From positions 124,001-188,000 of the forward strand of contig NZ_VOBR01000017.1 of assembly GCF_007845675.1 (NCBI RefSeq): a stretch of 64,000 nucleotides of DNA. The letters are read 5' to 3'. Positions within the stretch are counted from its first letter, which is position 1; every line of letters begins with the position of its first letter. The notes beneath the pieces were generated by a model that was not told the origin of the DNA, did no database searches, and was given only the letters and a program-made list of their open reading frames with translations. Both the position numbers and the translations under genes were made by a program. Below, in pieces: positions 7,724 through 19,084 of this stretch. This DNA comes from Lentzea tibetensis. GTDB taxonomy: Bacteria > Actinomycetota > Actinomycetes > Mycobacteriales > Pseudonocardiaceae.

Positions 7724-10228
7724 CTAGGCGCCAGTCACGGCCTCTTCGCTGATTGTAGAGACGACGCCGGTGCTGCCGTCGACCGTGATCCGCTCACCGG
7801 TCTTGATGCGCGTCACCGCCTCGCGGACGCCGACCACGGCCGGGATGCCGTACTCGCGGGCCACGACCGCGCCGTGCGAGTTCGCGCCGCCCATCTCCAT
7901 CACGAGCCCGCCCGCGGTCAGGAACAACGGCGTCCAACCGGGGTCCGTCGACGGGGCCACGAGGATCTCGCCGGGCTCCAGGTGCGCGCCGACCGGGTCC
8001 ATGACGACGCGGGCGGTGCCGGTGATCGTGCCCGCCGACGCCGGCGTGCCGGTCAGGTCGCCGGGTGCGACCGGGCCGCGGTGCGCCTCCGGTTCCGTGC
8101 CGTCGGAGAGCAGGATGCGCGGGATGCGCCTGCGCCGCATCTCGCGGTCGTAGGCCTCCCTGCGCTCGGCGACGAGCGCGCGCAGATCCCCTTGCGTGGA
8201 ACGCATTTCCGCGAAGTCGAGGAAGAACACGTCGTCGCGGGCGTCGATGCGGTCCTCGGCGACGAGACGGTCGCCCTGCTCCGCGATCTGCTTGCGCAGC
8301 ACGCCGAACAGCGTGATCACCAGGTACTTCGGGTACTCGCGGAGCCCGGCGAGCAGGCGGGTGCGCTTGAGCGCCCACCGCACGAACCCGCCGCGCCACT
8401 TGGCGCGCTTCGCGAGCGTCTCGATCATCGCCTCGGCCTCGGCCGCGCCCCTGGCGAACAACGCGTCCGGTGCCATCGACTCGTCCTCGAGGCGCAGGTA
8501 GTTGCGCACCACGCCGATGACGTAGGTCGGGTCGTCCGACCAGCGCGGCAGGCCGAGGTCGATCTCGGCGACGGCGCGGTGCCCCCACTGCGCGAGGAAC
8601 TCCTCGATGCCCTTGCGGGCGAGCTCGGGCATGCCGCCGTTCTGGAACTCCCGCGCCGCAACGGGATCCTGCCGGATCGTGCGGGCGAGGCCCCACAGCG
8701 CGAGGTCCATCTCGGTGGTGACGTTGTTCGGCAGGCCGCGCAACACCGTCTGCAGGTCACCGGGTTCGGTGCGGACGACCTTGCTGACCAGACCGAGCAT
8801 CGCGAACCCCGCGAGCGCGGTCGGGGCGAGCCTCGGCAACACCGGGACGACGCACTCGCGCAACGCCTCGTCCGGCGACTTCCCCCTGGCCCTGCCGAGC
8901 ATCTCCTGTTCGAGCCCGACGGCCTTGGCGGCCGCCTTCTCGGGGTTGATCAGTGCGCGTGCGACGACCAACGGGATCTCGAACCTCCTGGCGAGGCGCG
9001 CCATCCGCTTGACGGCGGGCCACGGCGAGGTCTGGGTCAGCGACAGCCGCGGGTCGTCGAAGAGTCCGCGCAGCACCTCGGCCGAGCGGGCCTCCATGAC
9101 GTCGAGCAGCCTCGGCACGAACGCGCGGCCCACCTTGCTGCGCATGACTTTCGTGATGTCGAAGTAGATCCGCTCACCCGCCTCGGTGTAGCTCTGGCTG
9201 TTCGGGTCACCGATGATGATCGCGAACGCGCTCTTGGCGATCTCGCGGAACGCGGCCCTGCCCATCGGCGTGATGGGACGTTCGAGGCCCTGCGCGAGGC
9301 TGAAGCAGAAGTAGACGTGGAAGCCGTCGCCGTCCGGCACGGGGTACAGCGTCGTGATCGGCCGCGCCTGGGTGAGGTGCAGCTCGCCGTCGGCGTCGAT
9401 GGCCCACTCGGTGTCCTGCGGGCTGCCGTAGTGGTTCTGGACCTTCTTCCCCAGCTCGGCGAGCTGGATGATCTGCGCGTCGGTCAGACACGCCTCGCCG
9501 TGGTCGGCGAGCTCGACGTGCTCGGTGCCGCCGCCGGGCAGCGACCGGATCGCGAGCTTCTTGTCCCCCAGGCGCCTTTCGACGATCTCGTCGCCGTCCA
9601 CGATGAAGTGGTCCGGGTTGACTGCGCCGGAGACGACGGCCTCGCCGAGGCCGGGGCTCGCGTCGATGACGTACTGGTTCCGCTTGCCCGTCACGGGGTT
9701 CGCGGTGAACATGACGCCCGAGATCGCCGAGTCGATCATGCGTTGCACCACGACCGCCAGGTACACGCTGCGGTGGTCGATGCCGTTGGTCTCGCGGTAG
9801 CTCACCGCGCGGTCGGTCCACAGCGACGCCCAACACCGCCGGACAGCTAGCAGAACCTCTTGCGCGCCAACGATGTTGAGGAACGTGTCCTGCTGGCCCG
9901 CGAAGCTCGCGAACGGCAGGTCCTCGGCCGTGGCGCTGGACCGCACCGCCACCGGCACGTCGTCACCGAGCTTCTCGTACTCGGCGACGATCGCCTTCGC
10001 GACGTCGTCCGGGATCGGCGCGGTGAGCAGCTTCTCGCGGGCATCCGCGGCCGTGAGCCCCGCGAGCTCGTCGATTCCCTCGACCAGGCGGTAGGCGTCC
10101 GTGGTGACGCAGAAGCCTTGCGGCACAGGAAGTCCGGCCTTGGTGAGCTCACCGAGGTTGGCCGCCTTGCCGCCGACGACGGCGAGCATCGTGCCATCGA
10201 TGGCGCTGAAGTCTTCGACGAGCGACAT
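7724..10228 (-). CDS. Rph-like dikinase (PEP/pyruvate-binding domain protein)
   Basis: 834 residues in the order ATP-grasp (1-~310; GGKAANLGEL, VRSSATAEDLPFASFAGQQDTF), a large helical middle domain (~320-700) and a C-terminal swivelling phosphohistidine domain (His ~785 in NSHGAVVAREYG). That is the order of rifampin phosphotransferase, which moves the beta-phosphate of ATP via His to the drug. PEP synthase proper has a TIM barrel at the C-terminus, which is missing here. The middle domain fixes the substrate and I cannot read it, so rifamycin resistance is only a possibility. No rifamycin-associated element was seen upstream. Faces a TetR gene. Confidence 0.75.
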   Translation of the reverse strand: MSLVEDFSAIDGTMLAVVGGKAANLGELTKAGLPVPQGFCVTTDAYRLVEGIDELAGLTAADAREKLLTAPIPDDVAKAIVAEYEKLGDDVPVAVRSSATAEDLPFASFAGQQDTFLNIVGAQEVLLAVRRCWASLWTDRAVSYRETNGIDHRSVYLAVVVQRMIDSAISGVMFTANPVTGKRNQYVIDASPGLGEAVVSGAVNPDHFIVDGDEIVERRLGDKKLAIRSLPGGGTEHVELADHGEACLTDAQIIQLAELGKKVQNHYGSPQDTEWAIDADGELHLTQARPITTLYPVPDGDGFHVYFCFSLAQGLERPITPMGRAAFREIAKSAFAIIIGDPNSQSYTEAGERIYFDITKVMRSKVGRAFVPRLLDVMEARSAEVLRGLFDDPRLSLTQTSPWPAVKRMARLARRFEIPLVVARALINPEKAAAKAVGLEQEMLGRARGKSPDEALRECVVPVLPRLAPTALAGFAMLGLVSKVVRTEPGDLQTVLRGLPNNVTTEMDLALWGLARTIRQDPVAAREFQNGGMPELARKGIEEFLAQWGHRAVAEIDLGLPRWSDDPTYVIGVVRNYLRLEDESMAPDALFARGAAEAEAMIETLAKRAKWRGGFVRWALKRTRLLAGLREYPKYLVITLFGVLRKQIAEQGDRLVAEDRIDARDDVFFLDFAEMRSTQGDLRALVAERREAYDREMRRRRIPRILLSDGTEPEAHRGPVAPGDLTGTPASAGTITGTARVVMDPVGAHLEPGEILVAPSTDPGWTPLFLTAGGLVMEMGGANSHGAVVAREYGIPAVVGVREAVTRIKTGERITVDGSTGVVSTISEEAVTGA

Positions 10229-10278
10229 GGTCCCCTCCAGGTTGTCTGAAGGCCACGTTACGAGCGTCCTGCGAAAAA

Positions 10279-10311
10279 CTCAACACGTGATGAATAAATC
10301 ACACCATTGAG
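10279..10311. promoter_or_regulatory. Imperfect palindrome upstream of the Rph-like gene
   Basis: CTCAA...TGAT...ATCA...TTGAG arranged symmetrically in a locally AT-rich stretch 50-83 bp upstream of the dikinase start. A candidate operator or promoter region. Confidence 0.35.
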
Positions 10312-10392
10312 CGGGGGTCGCCCGCGTCGGCCGTCGACGACGTCGTCGTCGAACGCGGCGACGTTAACGACCCGCCGGTCTCTTAATAAGAG

Positions 10393-10426
10393 CCCAGTGG
10401 TCCGTTACACATAACAGACCACTGGG
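10393..10426. promoter_or_regulatory. 34-bp TetR-type operator
   Basis: Two 15-base arms (10393-10407 and 10412-10426) match at 14 of 15 positions around a 4-base centre. The outer ten bases, CCCAGTGGTC and GACCACTGGG, are perfect. It ends 16 bp before the TetR start, so autorepression is the likely role. It may also act on the divergent dikinase gene 165 bp away. Confidence 0.75.
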
Positions 10427-10442
10427 CCGTTAAGGTGCGCGG

Positions 10443-11105
10443 GTGAGTGAGTTCCGACGAGCACGTCGCCCGGAGCACGTCGAGGCCCGCCGGACGGCGA
10501 TCCTCGAGACGGCGTCGTCGATGCTGCGGTCGAGGTCGGTGTCGGACATCAGCCTGCGCGAGCTCAGCGACGAGGTCGGCCTGGCGAAGTCGAACGTGCT
10601 GCGGTACTTCGACAGCCGCGAGGCGATCTTCCTCGAGGTGCTGGACCGCACGTGGGGCGAGTGGCTGGACTCGCTGGACCTGCCGGCGTCGTTCGGCGAC
10701 GGGCCGTTCGCACGCGAGGTCGCCGTGGCCACCGAGATCGCCTGGTCGGCCGGGACGAACCACCTGCTGTGCGAGTTGATCAGCGTCACGGCGAGCGTCC
10801 TCGAACGCAACATCTCCGTCGAAGTCGCCCGCACCTTCAAACAGCGCGCCGCCGCGCACACCGATCGCTTGGCGGCTCTGGTGCGCGCGGCGGTTCCCGC
10901 GCTGAGCCCGGAGGCCGCGGGCCACTTCGCGGGCGCGGTGTTCGTGATCGTCGCCGGGCTGTGGCCGTACGCCCAGCCGACCGAGTCCGTCCGGGCCGCA
11001 ACGGCCGAGCTGGGCATGCCCGCCGCCGGCGAGATGTTCCAGAGCGGGCTGACCGAGGGCCTGGTCAACCAGCTCGTCGGCCTGGTGGCCCGGTCAGCGG
11101 GCTGA
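10443..11105 (+). CDS. TetR-family transcriptional regulator
   Basis: 220 residues. The N-terminal helix-turn-helix is at ~25-65 (ISLRELSDEVGLAKSNVLRYFDSREAIF, given here only as a position guide for residues 36-63). The C-terminal helical domain binds an unknown ligand. GTG start with no strong ribosome-binding site, and the large operator ends just upstream, so the transcript may be nearly leaderless. The 3' end overlaps the converging ADP-ribosylglycohydrolase relic by 12 bp. Confidence 0.85.
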   Translation: MSEFRRARRPEHVEARRTAILETASSMLRSRSVSDISLRELSDEVGLAKSNVLRYFDSREAIFLEVLDRTWGEWLDSLDLPASFGDGPFAREVAVATEIAWSAGTNHLLCELISVTASVLERNISVEVARTFKQRAAAHTDRLAALVRAAVPALSPEAAGHFAGAVFVIVAGLWPYAQPTESVRAATAELGMPAAGEMFQSGLTEGLVNQLVGLVARSAG

Positions 11106-11411
11106 CCAGTCCGGCAACGGTTCCCGGCGGGCCAGCCAGTTCTCCAGCGGGCGTCCGACGATGCCTCCGACGATCGCGGCGGTCGTGTCGACGTCACCGC
11201 CCGCCTCGAGCTTGCGGACCTGGCCGTCGTCGAGGTGGTCGAGCACGGCGTCGAGCAGGTTCGCCGGTCGCGTTCCCTCGAGGCGCGCGTGGGCCGTCAC
11301 GGCACTGGCCGTCGCGACGGCGACGGCACCGGCGATCCCCTCGGGGTGCTGGTGGGTGACCTCCGCGGACTTGGTCGCCTGCGAGAGGTTCGCGAGCCGG
11401 TCCTGGTCGAC
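11094..11411 (-). pseudogene. Decayed ADP-ribosylglycohydrolase, C-terminal remnant
   Basis: The frame reads AEVTHQHPEGIAGAVAVA, then GGDVDTTAAIVGGIVG, then WLARREPLPDW. The H-x-HPEG and GGDxDTTAAI metal-site motifs of the DraG family are thus present, but only about 55 residues lie between them where intact relatives have clearly more. The N-terminal half with the first metal motif is missing. A further fragment (LVTDLRDHG) sits in another frame around 11415-11450, consistent with a frameshift. The relic abuts the end of the ferritin-like gene. Intact members remove ADP-ribose from proteins or nucleotides; this copy cannot be active. Confidence 0.75.
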
Positions 11412-11458
11412 CTCCCGTGGTCGCGGAGGTCGGTCACCAGGTTGCCGTCCAACGGTTT

Positions 11459-12127
11459 TCAGCTTCCTCGCGGTGCCGGGTCAGCGCGCACGACGTCCTG
11501 GAACAGCGCGGCCGTCTGCAGCACGAACTCCCGGCGCGTCACGTCGAGCACCTTCAACGCCGGGCCGTGGTCGTAGGCGACGGTGACCACGGCCCCGGCG
11601 AACAACACCCACCACACGACCCGCGCGAGCCACGGCACCGCACCCAGCCGATCGCAGTGGAACGGCACGTGCCGCTGTTCGTCGGCCAGGATCCGGCCGG
11701 CGACCTCGGTGGTGAGCGGGTCGTCGGTGCCGTCGCGCAACGCCCGGTAGTAGCGCAGCGCCACGACCTCCGCGATGAGCAGCACCATCAGCTCGAGCCG
11801 CAGCCCCAGCGCACGACGCAGCCGCACGAACACCGCGTCCGTCCAGTGGCCACCGATCGTCGGCCTCCCGGCCGCCCGCAGCAGGTTCTCCAGCAGCCGC
11901 GCGTGGTTCTGCTCCTCGGCGACGAACAGCCGCACCGCACCGCCGTAGGCGCCGGTACCGGACTTCGCGATGAGGTTCGCCCCGTCACCGGCCTCGCCGA
12001 CCTGGAACCGTTGCACGCTGCTGACGACGGCTGGGTGCATGCGCGCACCGACCGTCCACTCAGGATCGCCGAGCTCCGCGCGGCGCGCGGCTTCCGCCTC
12101 GAAATCCTCTACCCACGTGGTGAACAT
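11459..12127 (-). CDS. Ferritin-like (rubrerythrin-type) membrane-associated protein
   Basis: 222 residues. E-x-x-H pairs typical of a di-iron four-helix bundle occur as EEQNHARLLENL (~residues 71-82) and DEQRHVPFHCD (~148-158), with further Glu in EVVALRYY. A hydrophobic segment (WLARVVWWVLFAGAVVTVAY, ~165-184) suggests membrane attachment. The family uses a di-iron centre for redox or oxygenase chemistry; the substrate is unknown. It starts four bases after the serine hydrolase stop with AGGAG inside that junction, so translation is probably coupled. Confidence 0.7.
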   Translation of the reverse strand: MFTTWVEDFEAEAARRAELGDPEWTVGARMHPAVVSSVQRFQVGEAGDGANLIAKSGTGAYGGAVRLFVAEEQNHARLLENLLRAAGRPTIGGHWTDAVFVRLRRALGLRLELMVLLIAEVVALRYYRALRDGTDDPLTTEVAGRILADEQRHVPFHCDRLGAVPWLARVVWWVLFAGAVVTVAYDHGPALKVLDVTRREFVLQTAALFQDVVRADPAPRGS

Positions 12128-12131
12128 GCTC

Positions 12132-13487
12132 CTAGGACGTGTGCTGCGGTGATCGCGTTGGCCGCCGTTTGCGGAGGTTCCGTGAAGATCCTGTGGTCAT
12201 CCGGAGGAGCAGCCCGGCGATGCCGCACAACGACGCGACGACCAGCCAGATCATGAACGCCGGGTACAGGTACGCCACCTGGATCCACGCGACGTCACGC
12301 CCCCGGTAGAGCCAGCCCACCACCCAGTGGATCGACGGCAGCAGCACGAGCGGCAGCGACAGCAGGTAGATCCACCGGGAGCGGCGGCGCACCCCGCGCA
12401 CGGTGAGCGCGACCGTTCCAGCGGCGGCGAGCAGCAACCCCAGGTCCACGGCGCGCGGCAGGAACACGTTCGGCAGCGGCACGGACCTGTTCTCCAGCAA
12501 CGCGATGAGCCGGCCGGCGAGCGCCACGGCGTCGCCGGCTGTCACGCCGGTGTTGGTCATGACCGCGATGCCGTAGCCGGAGTCGGGCAGCAGCGCCTGG
12601 TACGCGGTCGCCGTGAACAGGTCACCGCTGTGCTTGATGATCCGCGCACCGGACTCGGTCCTGCCGACCGACCAGCCCAGCGCGTACGACCCCTTGGCAG
12701 GCGTGTGCATCTCCTCCATGCCCGGCTCGGTCTGCGCGATCAGCCATGCGGCCATGTCGTGCGCCGAGCTGAGCACGCCACCCGAGCCGTTGCCGAACGC
12801 GGGCGGCTCGGGCACCGCGACGGGCAGGCCGGCGATCGTGATGTGGCCGACGGTGCCGGGCAGGTCGGCGGCGGTGTCGACGGTGCGGCTGTCCGGCATG
12901 CCGAGCGGGCCGAAGACGTTGTCGCGCAAGTAGGAGTCGAACGGCCGGCCGCTGACGACCTCGACGAGTCGCGCGGCCACCTGGTAGTTCGGGTTGTGGT
13001 ACTCGAACTCCGCGCCGGGGTCGGCGGCGAGCCCGGCCGTCCGCAGCTGCGCGACGCGTTCCTGCAACGTGCGGGGCTGCGGGCCGCTGAACGCCGCGAA
13101 GGTCCGGTCGGACAGGCCGGACGTCTGGTTCAGCAGCTGCCGCACGGTGATCGAGGCGGCCCTCGGGTCGGCCATCTCGAACTCGGGCAGCGAGGCGCGC
13201 ACCGGGCCGTCGAGGTTCACCCGGCCCTCGCGTACGAGGCGCATCACGGCGTACGCGGTGATCGACTTGCTGACCGACGCCACGGGCAACGCGGTGTGCT
13301 CGGTGACCGGCTCACCCGTTGCCGTCCGGCCGTAGCCCGCGATGCGCACCACCTGCTTCCCGTGCGTGACGGCGACGGCCGCGCCGGGCAGTCCGGTCGC
13401 CTCCAGGTACTCGTGCACCGCGGTGTCGACCGAGGACGGGACGATCGGCGTCAGTGTCGCGAGTAGACACAAGGCAAGTGTGTGCAC
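12132..13487 (-). CDS. Secreted beta-lactamase-family serine hydrolase with C-terminal membrane domain
   Basis: 451 residues. After a short signal peptide comes a class C-type hydrolase domain (~20-345) with the catalytic S-x-x-K in ASVSKS (~residue 70), Y-x-N in EYHNPNY (~163) and a late HSG motif (IIKHSGD). Three to four membrane helices follow (~350-435), then a basic tail. Such proteins are D-Ala-D-Ala peptidase or esterase-like enzymes outside the membrane. First gene of a pair with the ferritin-like protein. GTG start, weak ribosome-binding site. Confidence 0.8.
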   Translation of the reverse strand: MHTLALCLLATLTPIVPSSVDTAVHEYLEATGLPGAAVAVTHGKQVVRIAGYGRTATGEPVTEHTALPVASVSKSITAYAVMRLVREGRVNLDGPVRASLPEFEMADPRAASITVRQLLNQTSGLSDRTFAAFSGPQPRTLQERVAQLRTAGLAADPGAEFEYHNPNYQVAARLVEVVSGRPFDSYLRDNVFGPLGMPDSRTVDTAADLPGTVGHITIAGLPVAVPEPPAFGNGSGGVLSSAHDMAAWLIAQTEPGMEEMHTPAKGSYALGWSVGRTESGARIIKHSGDLFTATAYQALLPDSGYGIAVMTNTGVTAGDAVALAGRLIALLENRSVPLPNVFLPRAVDLGLLLAAAGTVALTVRGVRRRSRWIYLLSLPLVLLPSIHWVVGWLYRGRDVAWIQVAYLYPAFMIWLVVASLCGIAGLLLRMTTGSSRNLRKRRPTRSPQHTS

Positions 13488-13565
13488 ATCAACGAGTTTC
13501 GCCTCTCGAACTCCGCACGAGATCGGACCGGAGTCCGAGTCGCGATCATCCCGTGGTCGGAGCGG

Positions 13566-13794
13566 CTAGTCCCACCCGCGCCCGAACGCGGCGAGCTCGT
13601 CGCCGTGCTCGATCTGCTCCGCCCACTCCACCGGCCATCTGCGTGTCGTCCGTGATCAGCGCCGGGTCGCCGTCGAGGTCCCGCGGCCCCTCCGGGCCGT
13701 AGCGCGCGACGATCTCGTCGACGGTCATGAACTCCGTCGGTGCGCCGAGCGCGTCACCGTACGCGAGTCCCAGCAGACATCCGGTCGCCCGCAT
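13566..13794 (-). pseudogene. ADP-ribosylglycohydrolase with a large internal deletion
   Basis: The gene starts normally: ATG with GGAGGGG upstream, then MRATGCLLGLAYGDALGAP and LITDDTQMA, the first DraG metal motif. Directly after, in the next frame, comes the typical family C-terminus PVEWAEQIEHGDEL ending in GRGWD and TAG at 13566. About 250-270 internal residues of a normal ~345-residue protein are gone. The junction near 13632-13637 lies in TGGCC, which could have been the short homology that allowed the deletion. Non-functional. Confidence 0.8.
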
Positions 13795-13860
13795 GCGTTC
13801 CCCTCCAAGATTGTCGATCTTGCTGCGCCCAGGTCGCCTGGTCCCCGACACTGGTACGTC

Positions 13861-14457
13861 GTGAGCAGAGTCGAATTCAAGGACATCGTCGCCTACTGGC
13901 AGAAGAAGGAGGACGAGTCCGGGCTGGCGGTCGATTGGAGCGAGGCGCACGAGCGCTGCTGGCGCTGCGCCTACAAGGCGCGGCTGGAGAAGTGCCACAT
14001 CATTCCCGACTCGCTCGGCGGCACCGCGACGCCGGACAACTTCGTACTGCTGTGCGGCCGGTGCCACCGGGAGGCACCGAACCACGCGAACCCGCGCTAC
14101 ATGTGGGTGTGGCTCAGGGCGACCTGCCTGCCGTTCAACGACATGTACTGGACCAACCGGGGGCAGGAGGAGTTCGAGACCATGTTCGGCCGGACACCTC
14201 TCGACTGGGCCGACGCGCTGGACCTGGACGCGGGCGCGCTCCAGGCCGAGTTCAACACCTTGCTGCGCACCGAATTCAGCCGCGCCGTCATCCACTTCGG
14301 GGAAGGCCGGATGAACCCGTCGACCATCGCGTGCGTGCTGGCGGAGGTGGAGCTGCAGCTGGCCGCTCAGCACGACGTCGCGATCACGAACTCGGAAGCC
14401 GGGTACGCCGGTGCCCGGTTCATCAGGAAGATGCTCGGCCAGACCGACACCCCGTGA
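13861..14457 (+). CDS. HNH endonuclease domain protein
   Basis: 198 residues. The HNH core is at ~37-80: CWRC, then CHIIPDSLGG and TPDNFVLLCGRCH. It has two zinc-binding CxxC pairs, the catalytic His and the N of 'DNFVLLC'. The remainder is helical and unassigned. HNH domains cut DNA in restriction, mobile-intron and phage settings. No methylase or other partner is adjacent, so it stands alone in an accessory patch. GTG start without a clear ribosome-binding site, possibly leaderless. Confidence 0.8.
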   Translation: MSRVEFKDIVAYWQKKEDESGLAVDWSEAHERCWRCAYKARLEKCHIIPDSLGGTATPDNFVLLCGRCHREAPNHANPRYMWVWLRATCLPFNDMYWTNRGQEEFETMFGRTPLDWADALDLDAGALQAEFNTLLRTEFSRAVIHFGEGRMNPSTIACVLAEVELQLAAQHDVAITNSEAGYAGARFIRKMLGQTDTP

Positions 14458-14542
14458 CCGGCCGGGCGTCCCTCGTCGCTGGTGAGCCGATCATGACCGG
14501 AATCCAACAGGATCTTCACAGTTCCTCGCCAGTGTGCCTGTC

Positions 14543-15397
14543 ATGACACGAATCCGTGACGTCGAACGAACCCGGTTCCGCGCACCGGTGAAACGCGCGC
14601 TGATCGCAGCGGTGGCGCTGGTGGGCCTGGCGCCCGGAACAGCGCAGGCGATCTACGGCGGCGAAGAGGCGGCGGAGCCGTACTCGTTCATGGCGTCCAT
14701 GCAGTTCAAGACGAGCGAGGGTGTCCAGCACTGGTGCGGCGCGACGCTGATCGCGCCGCAGTGGGTCGTGACCGCGAAGCACTGCATGCTGTACCTGCCG
14801 ACTGCCGGGACCCCGCTGCCGAAGCCGTCCGACGTCCAGGTGCGGGTGGGCAGCCTCGACCGCACGACCGGTGGTGACCTGGTCGACGTCACCGAGTTCG
14901 TGGTGCACGGCAAGCCGATCTCACCTGATCCGACCGCGCCGCAGGACACCCGCGGCACCGACATCGCGTTGCTCAAGCTCGCGCGGCCGGTGTCAGCACA
15001 GCCGGTCGAGATCGCCGACTCTCCCGCAGTCACGGACGTCCGCCTGCTCGGTTGGGGCTACAACTGCCAGCAGCCGCGCGGGCACGGCTGCACGCTGCCG
15101 ACCGCCCTGCGGCAGCTCGACACGCGCACGCTGCCGCGGGAGGGATGCGTCTCGGCCAAGCCGGGAGACGCGATCATCGCGGACCGGGAGATCTGCCAGG
15201 CCGCGACGCCGAGCGGTGAGTCGATCCGGCCGCACGACTCGGGTAGCCCGATGGTGGTGCGCGCCGGCTCGGGCTGGCGGCTGATCGGTGCGGCGTCCGG
15301 TCCGGTCCAGCAGGGCGCGGACACCGACGGCACGGGTCCGAACATCTACACCGACGTCACTGCCTACCGCTCCTGGATCGCCGAGCACGTCCGGTGA
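14543..15397 (+). CDS. Secreted trypsin-like serine protease (S1A)
   Basis: About 284 residues with a long n-region and signal peptide cut near GTAQA. The mature part starts IYGGEEA, like an activated trypsin N-terminus. The catalytic triad is visible: His in VTAKHCM, Asp in GTDIALLKL, Ser in HDSGSP, where the usual Gly two positions before the Ser is Asp-preceded His (H-D-S-G). Four to six Cys suggest disulfides. ATG 14543 is used; GTG at 14534 is an alternative. Extracellular proteolysis is the likely role. Confidence 0.85.
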   Translation: MTRIRDVERTRFRAPVKRALIAAVALVGLAPGTAQAIYGGEEAAEPYSFMASMQFKTSEGVQHWCGATLIAPQWVVTAKHCMLYLPTAGTPLPKPSDVQVRVGSLDRTTGGDLVDVTEFVVHGKPISPDPTAPQDTRGTDIALLKLARPVSAQPVEIADSPAVTDVRLLGWGYNCQQPRGHGCTLPTALRQLDTRTLPREGCVSAKPGDAIIADREICQAATPSGESIRPHDSGSPMVVRAGSGWRLIGAASGPVQQGADTDGTGPNIYTDVTAYRSWIAEHVR

Positions 15398-15401
15398 AAC
15401 G

Positions 15402-15438
15402 CCTGGTGGGGAGCCGGCGAAACCGGCTCCCCACCAGG
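15402..15438. terminator. Bidirectional terminator between protease and nrdJ
   Basis: Perfect 16-bp stem (15402-15417 with 15423-15438) and a CGAAA loop, five bases after the protease stop and six before the converging nrdJ stop. No U tract on the plus side. Confidence 0.85.
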
Positions 15439-15444
15439 AGATCA

Positions 15445-18255
<2,811 letters not shown>

Positions 18256-18312
18256 GGTTCCCTCTCCCTCTAGCTGAAAGTACGAGTTCAATGCACGCTG
18301 GAGCGCACTAGT

Positions 18313-18774
18313 TCACTGCCCAGCCCCACCGCGGGCAGTGCGAAGATCAGAGATCTCCTTCTCGAAGTCCTCGACGGAGGAGAAGGAGCGGTACACGCTC
18401 GCGAAGCGCAGATACGCGACCTCGTCGAGCTCTCGGAGTGGACCGAGGATCGCCAAACCCACCTCGTGGCTGGGAATCTCAGCGCATCCGGTCGACCGGA
18501 TCGACTCTTCCACTCGCTGGGCGAGCTGCTGGAACGCGTCCTCGTCGACGGGTCGGCCCTGACAGGCCCTGCGGACACCGGTGACGACCTTGTCCCGGCT
18601 GAACGGCTCCGTGACACCGGAGCGCTTGACCACGGCGAGGATCGCCTCCTCGACCGTGGTGAACCGTCGGCTGCAGCTGGCGCAGGAACGACGACGGCGG
18701 ATCACCTGACCCTCGTCGACCTCGCGGGAATCGACCACACGAGAGTCGGAGTGCCGACAAAAAGGACACCGCAC
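18313..18774 (-). CDS. nrdR: Transcriptional repressor NrdR
   Basis: 153 residues. N-terminal zinc ribbon ([15 protein letters not shown]...CASC) at 3-34, then the ATP-cone (~49-139). NrdR binds ATP/dATP and represses ribonucleotide reductase operons by binding paired NrdR boxes. It leads the nrdRJ operon. GTG start. Its own promoter region holds a candidate NrdR box, so it would autoregulate together with nrdJ. Confidence 0.96.
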   Translation of the reverse strand: MRCPFCRHSDSRVVDSREVDEGQVIRRRRSCASCSRRFTTVEEAILAVVKRSGVTEPFSRDKVVTGVRRACQGRPVDEDAFQQLAQRVEESIRSTGCAEIPSHEVGLAILGPLRELDEVAYLRFASVYRSFSSVEDFEKEISDLRTARGGAGQ

Positions 18775-18867
18775 GCCTGTTCACCCCTTCCCAGCGCAGC
18801 ACCGACCACAGCAGCCGCACACCGGTTGGGTTACCCACAACCTGTGGACTACTTACAACGGTGTAAC

Positions 18868-18914
18868 CACTAGATGTAGGGGTAGAACCTAGATCTCCAC
18901 GCTAGCGGTTGCAA
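18868..18914 (-). promoter_or_regulatory. Candidate nrdRJ promoter with NrdR-box-like site
   Basis: Reading the minus strand: -35 TTGCAA (18914-18909), 17-bp spacer, -10 TAGGTT (18891-18886), then CTACATCTAGTG (18879-18868), which resembles the AT-centred NrdR box. A weaker half-site TAGTC lies about two helical turns further on. No B12-riboswitch-like structure is evident in the ~110-base leader. The rest of the 310-bp gap to 19085 holds nothing else recognised. Confidence 0.45.
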
Positions 18915-19084
18915 CTCGACACGGCGTGTCGGACGACACTCGGATGGAGGAATCCGAGGTGAACTGCGACTACTACGCACCGGTACCGGCAGATGACCGT
19001 CGGGCAACCTCGCCACCCGCCGTCCGCGTGATATTCCTGTGACGCGTCACTCGGGTGGCGCAACCGACAAGAGGGAGTGGCATC

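Noticed and set aside
6854-9850. 998-codon open frame on the plus strand opposite folD and the Rph-like gene
   Set aside because: A shadow frame of high-GC genes: low-complexity Arg/Val/Asp-rich translation, no domain, and both genes opposite are clearly real.
10229-10442. Rifamycin-associated element upstream of the Rph-like gene
   Set aside because: No matching palindrome found; the two symmetric sites present have other sequences.
18775-18908. Possible B12 riboswitch in the nrdRJ leader
   Set aside because: The leader is short and I see no B12-box-like conserved core; NrdR control is the simpler reading.
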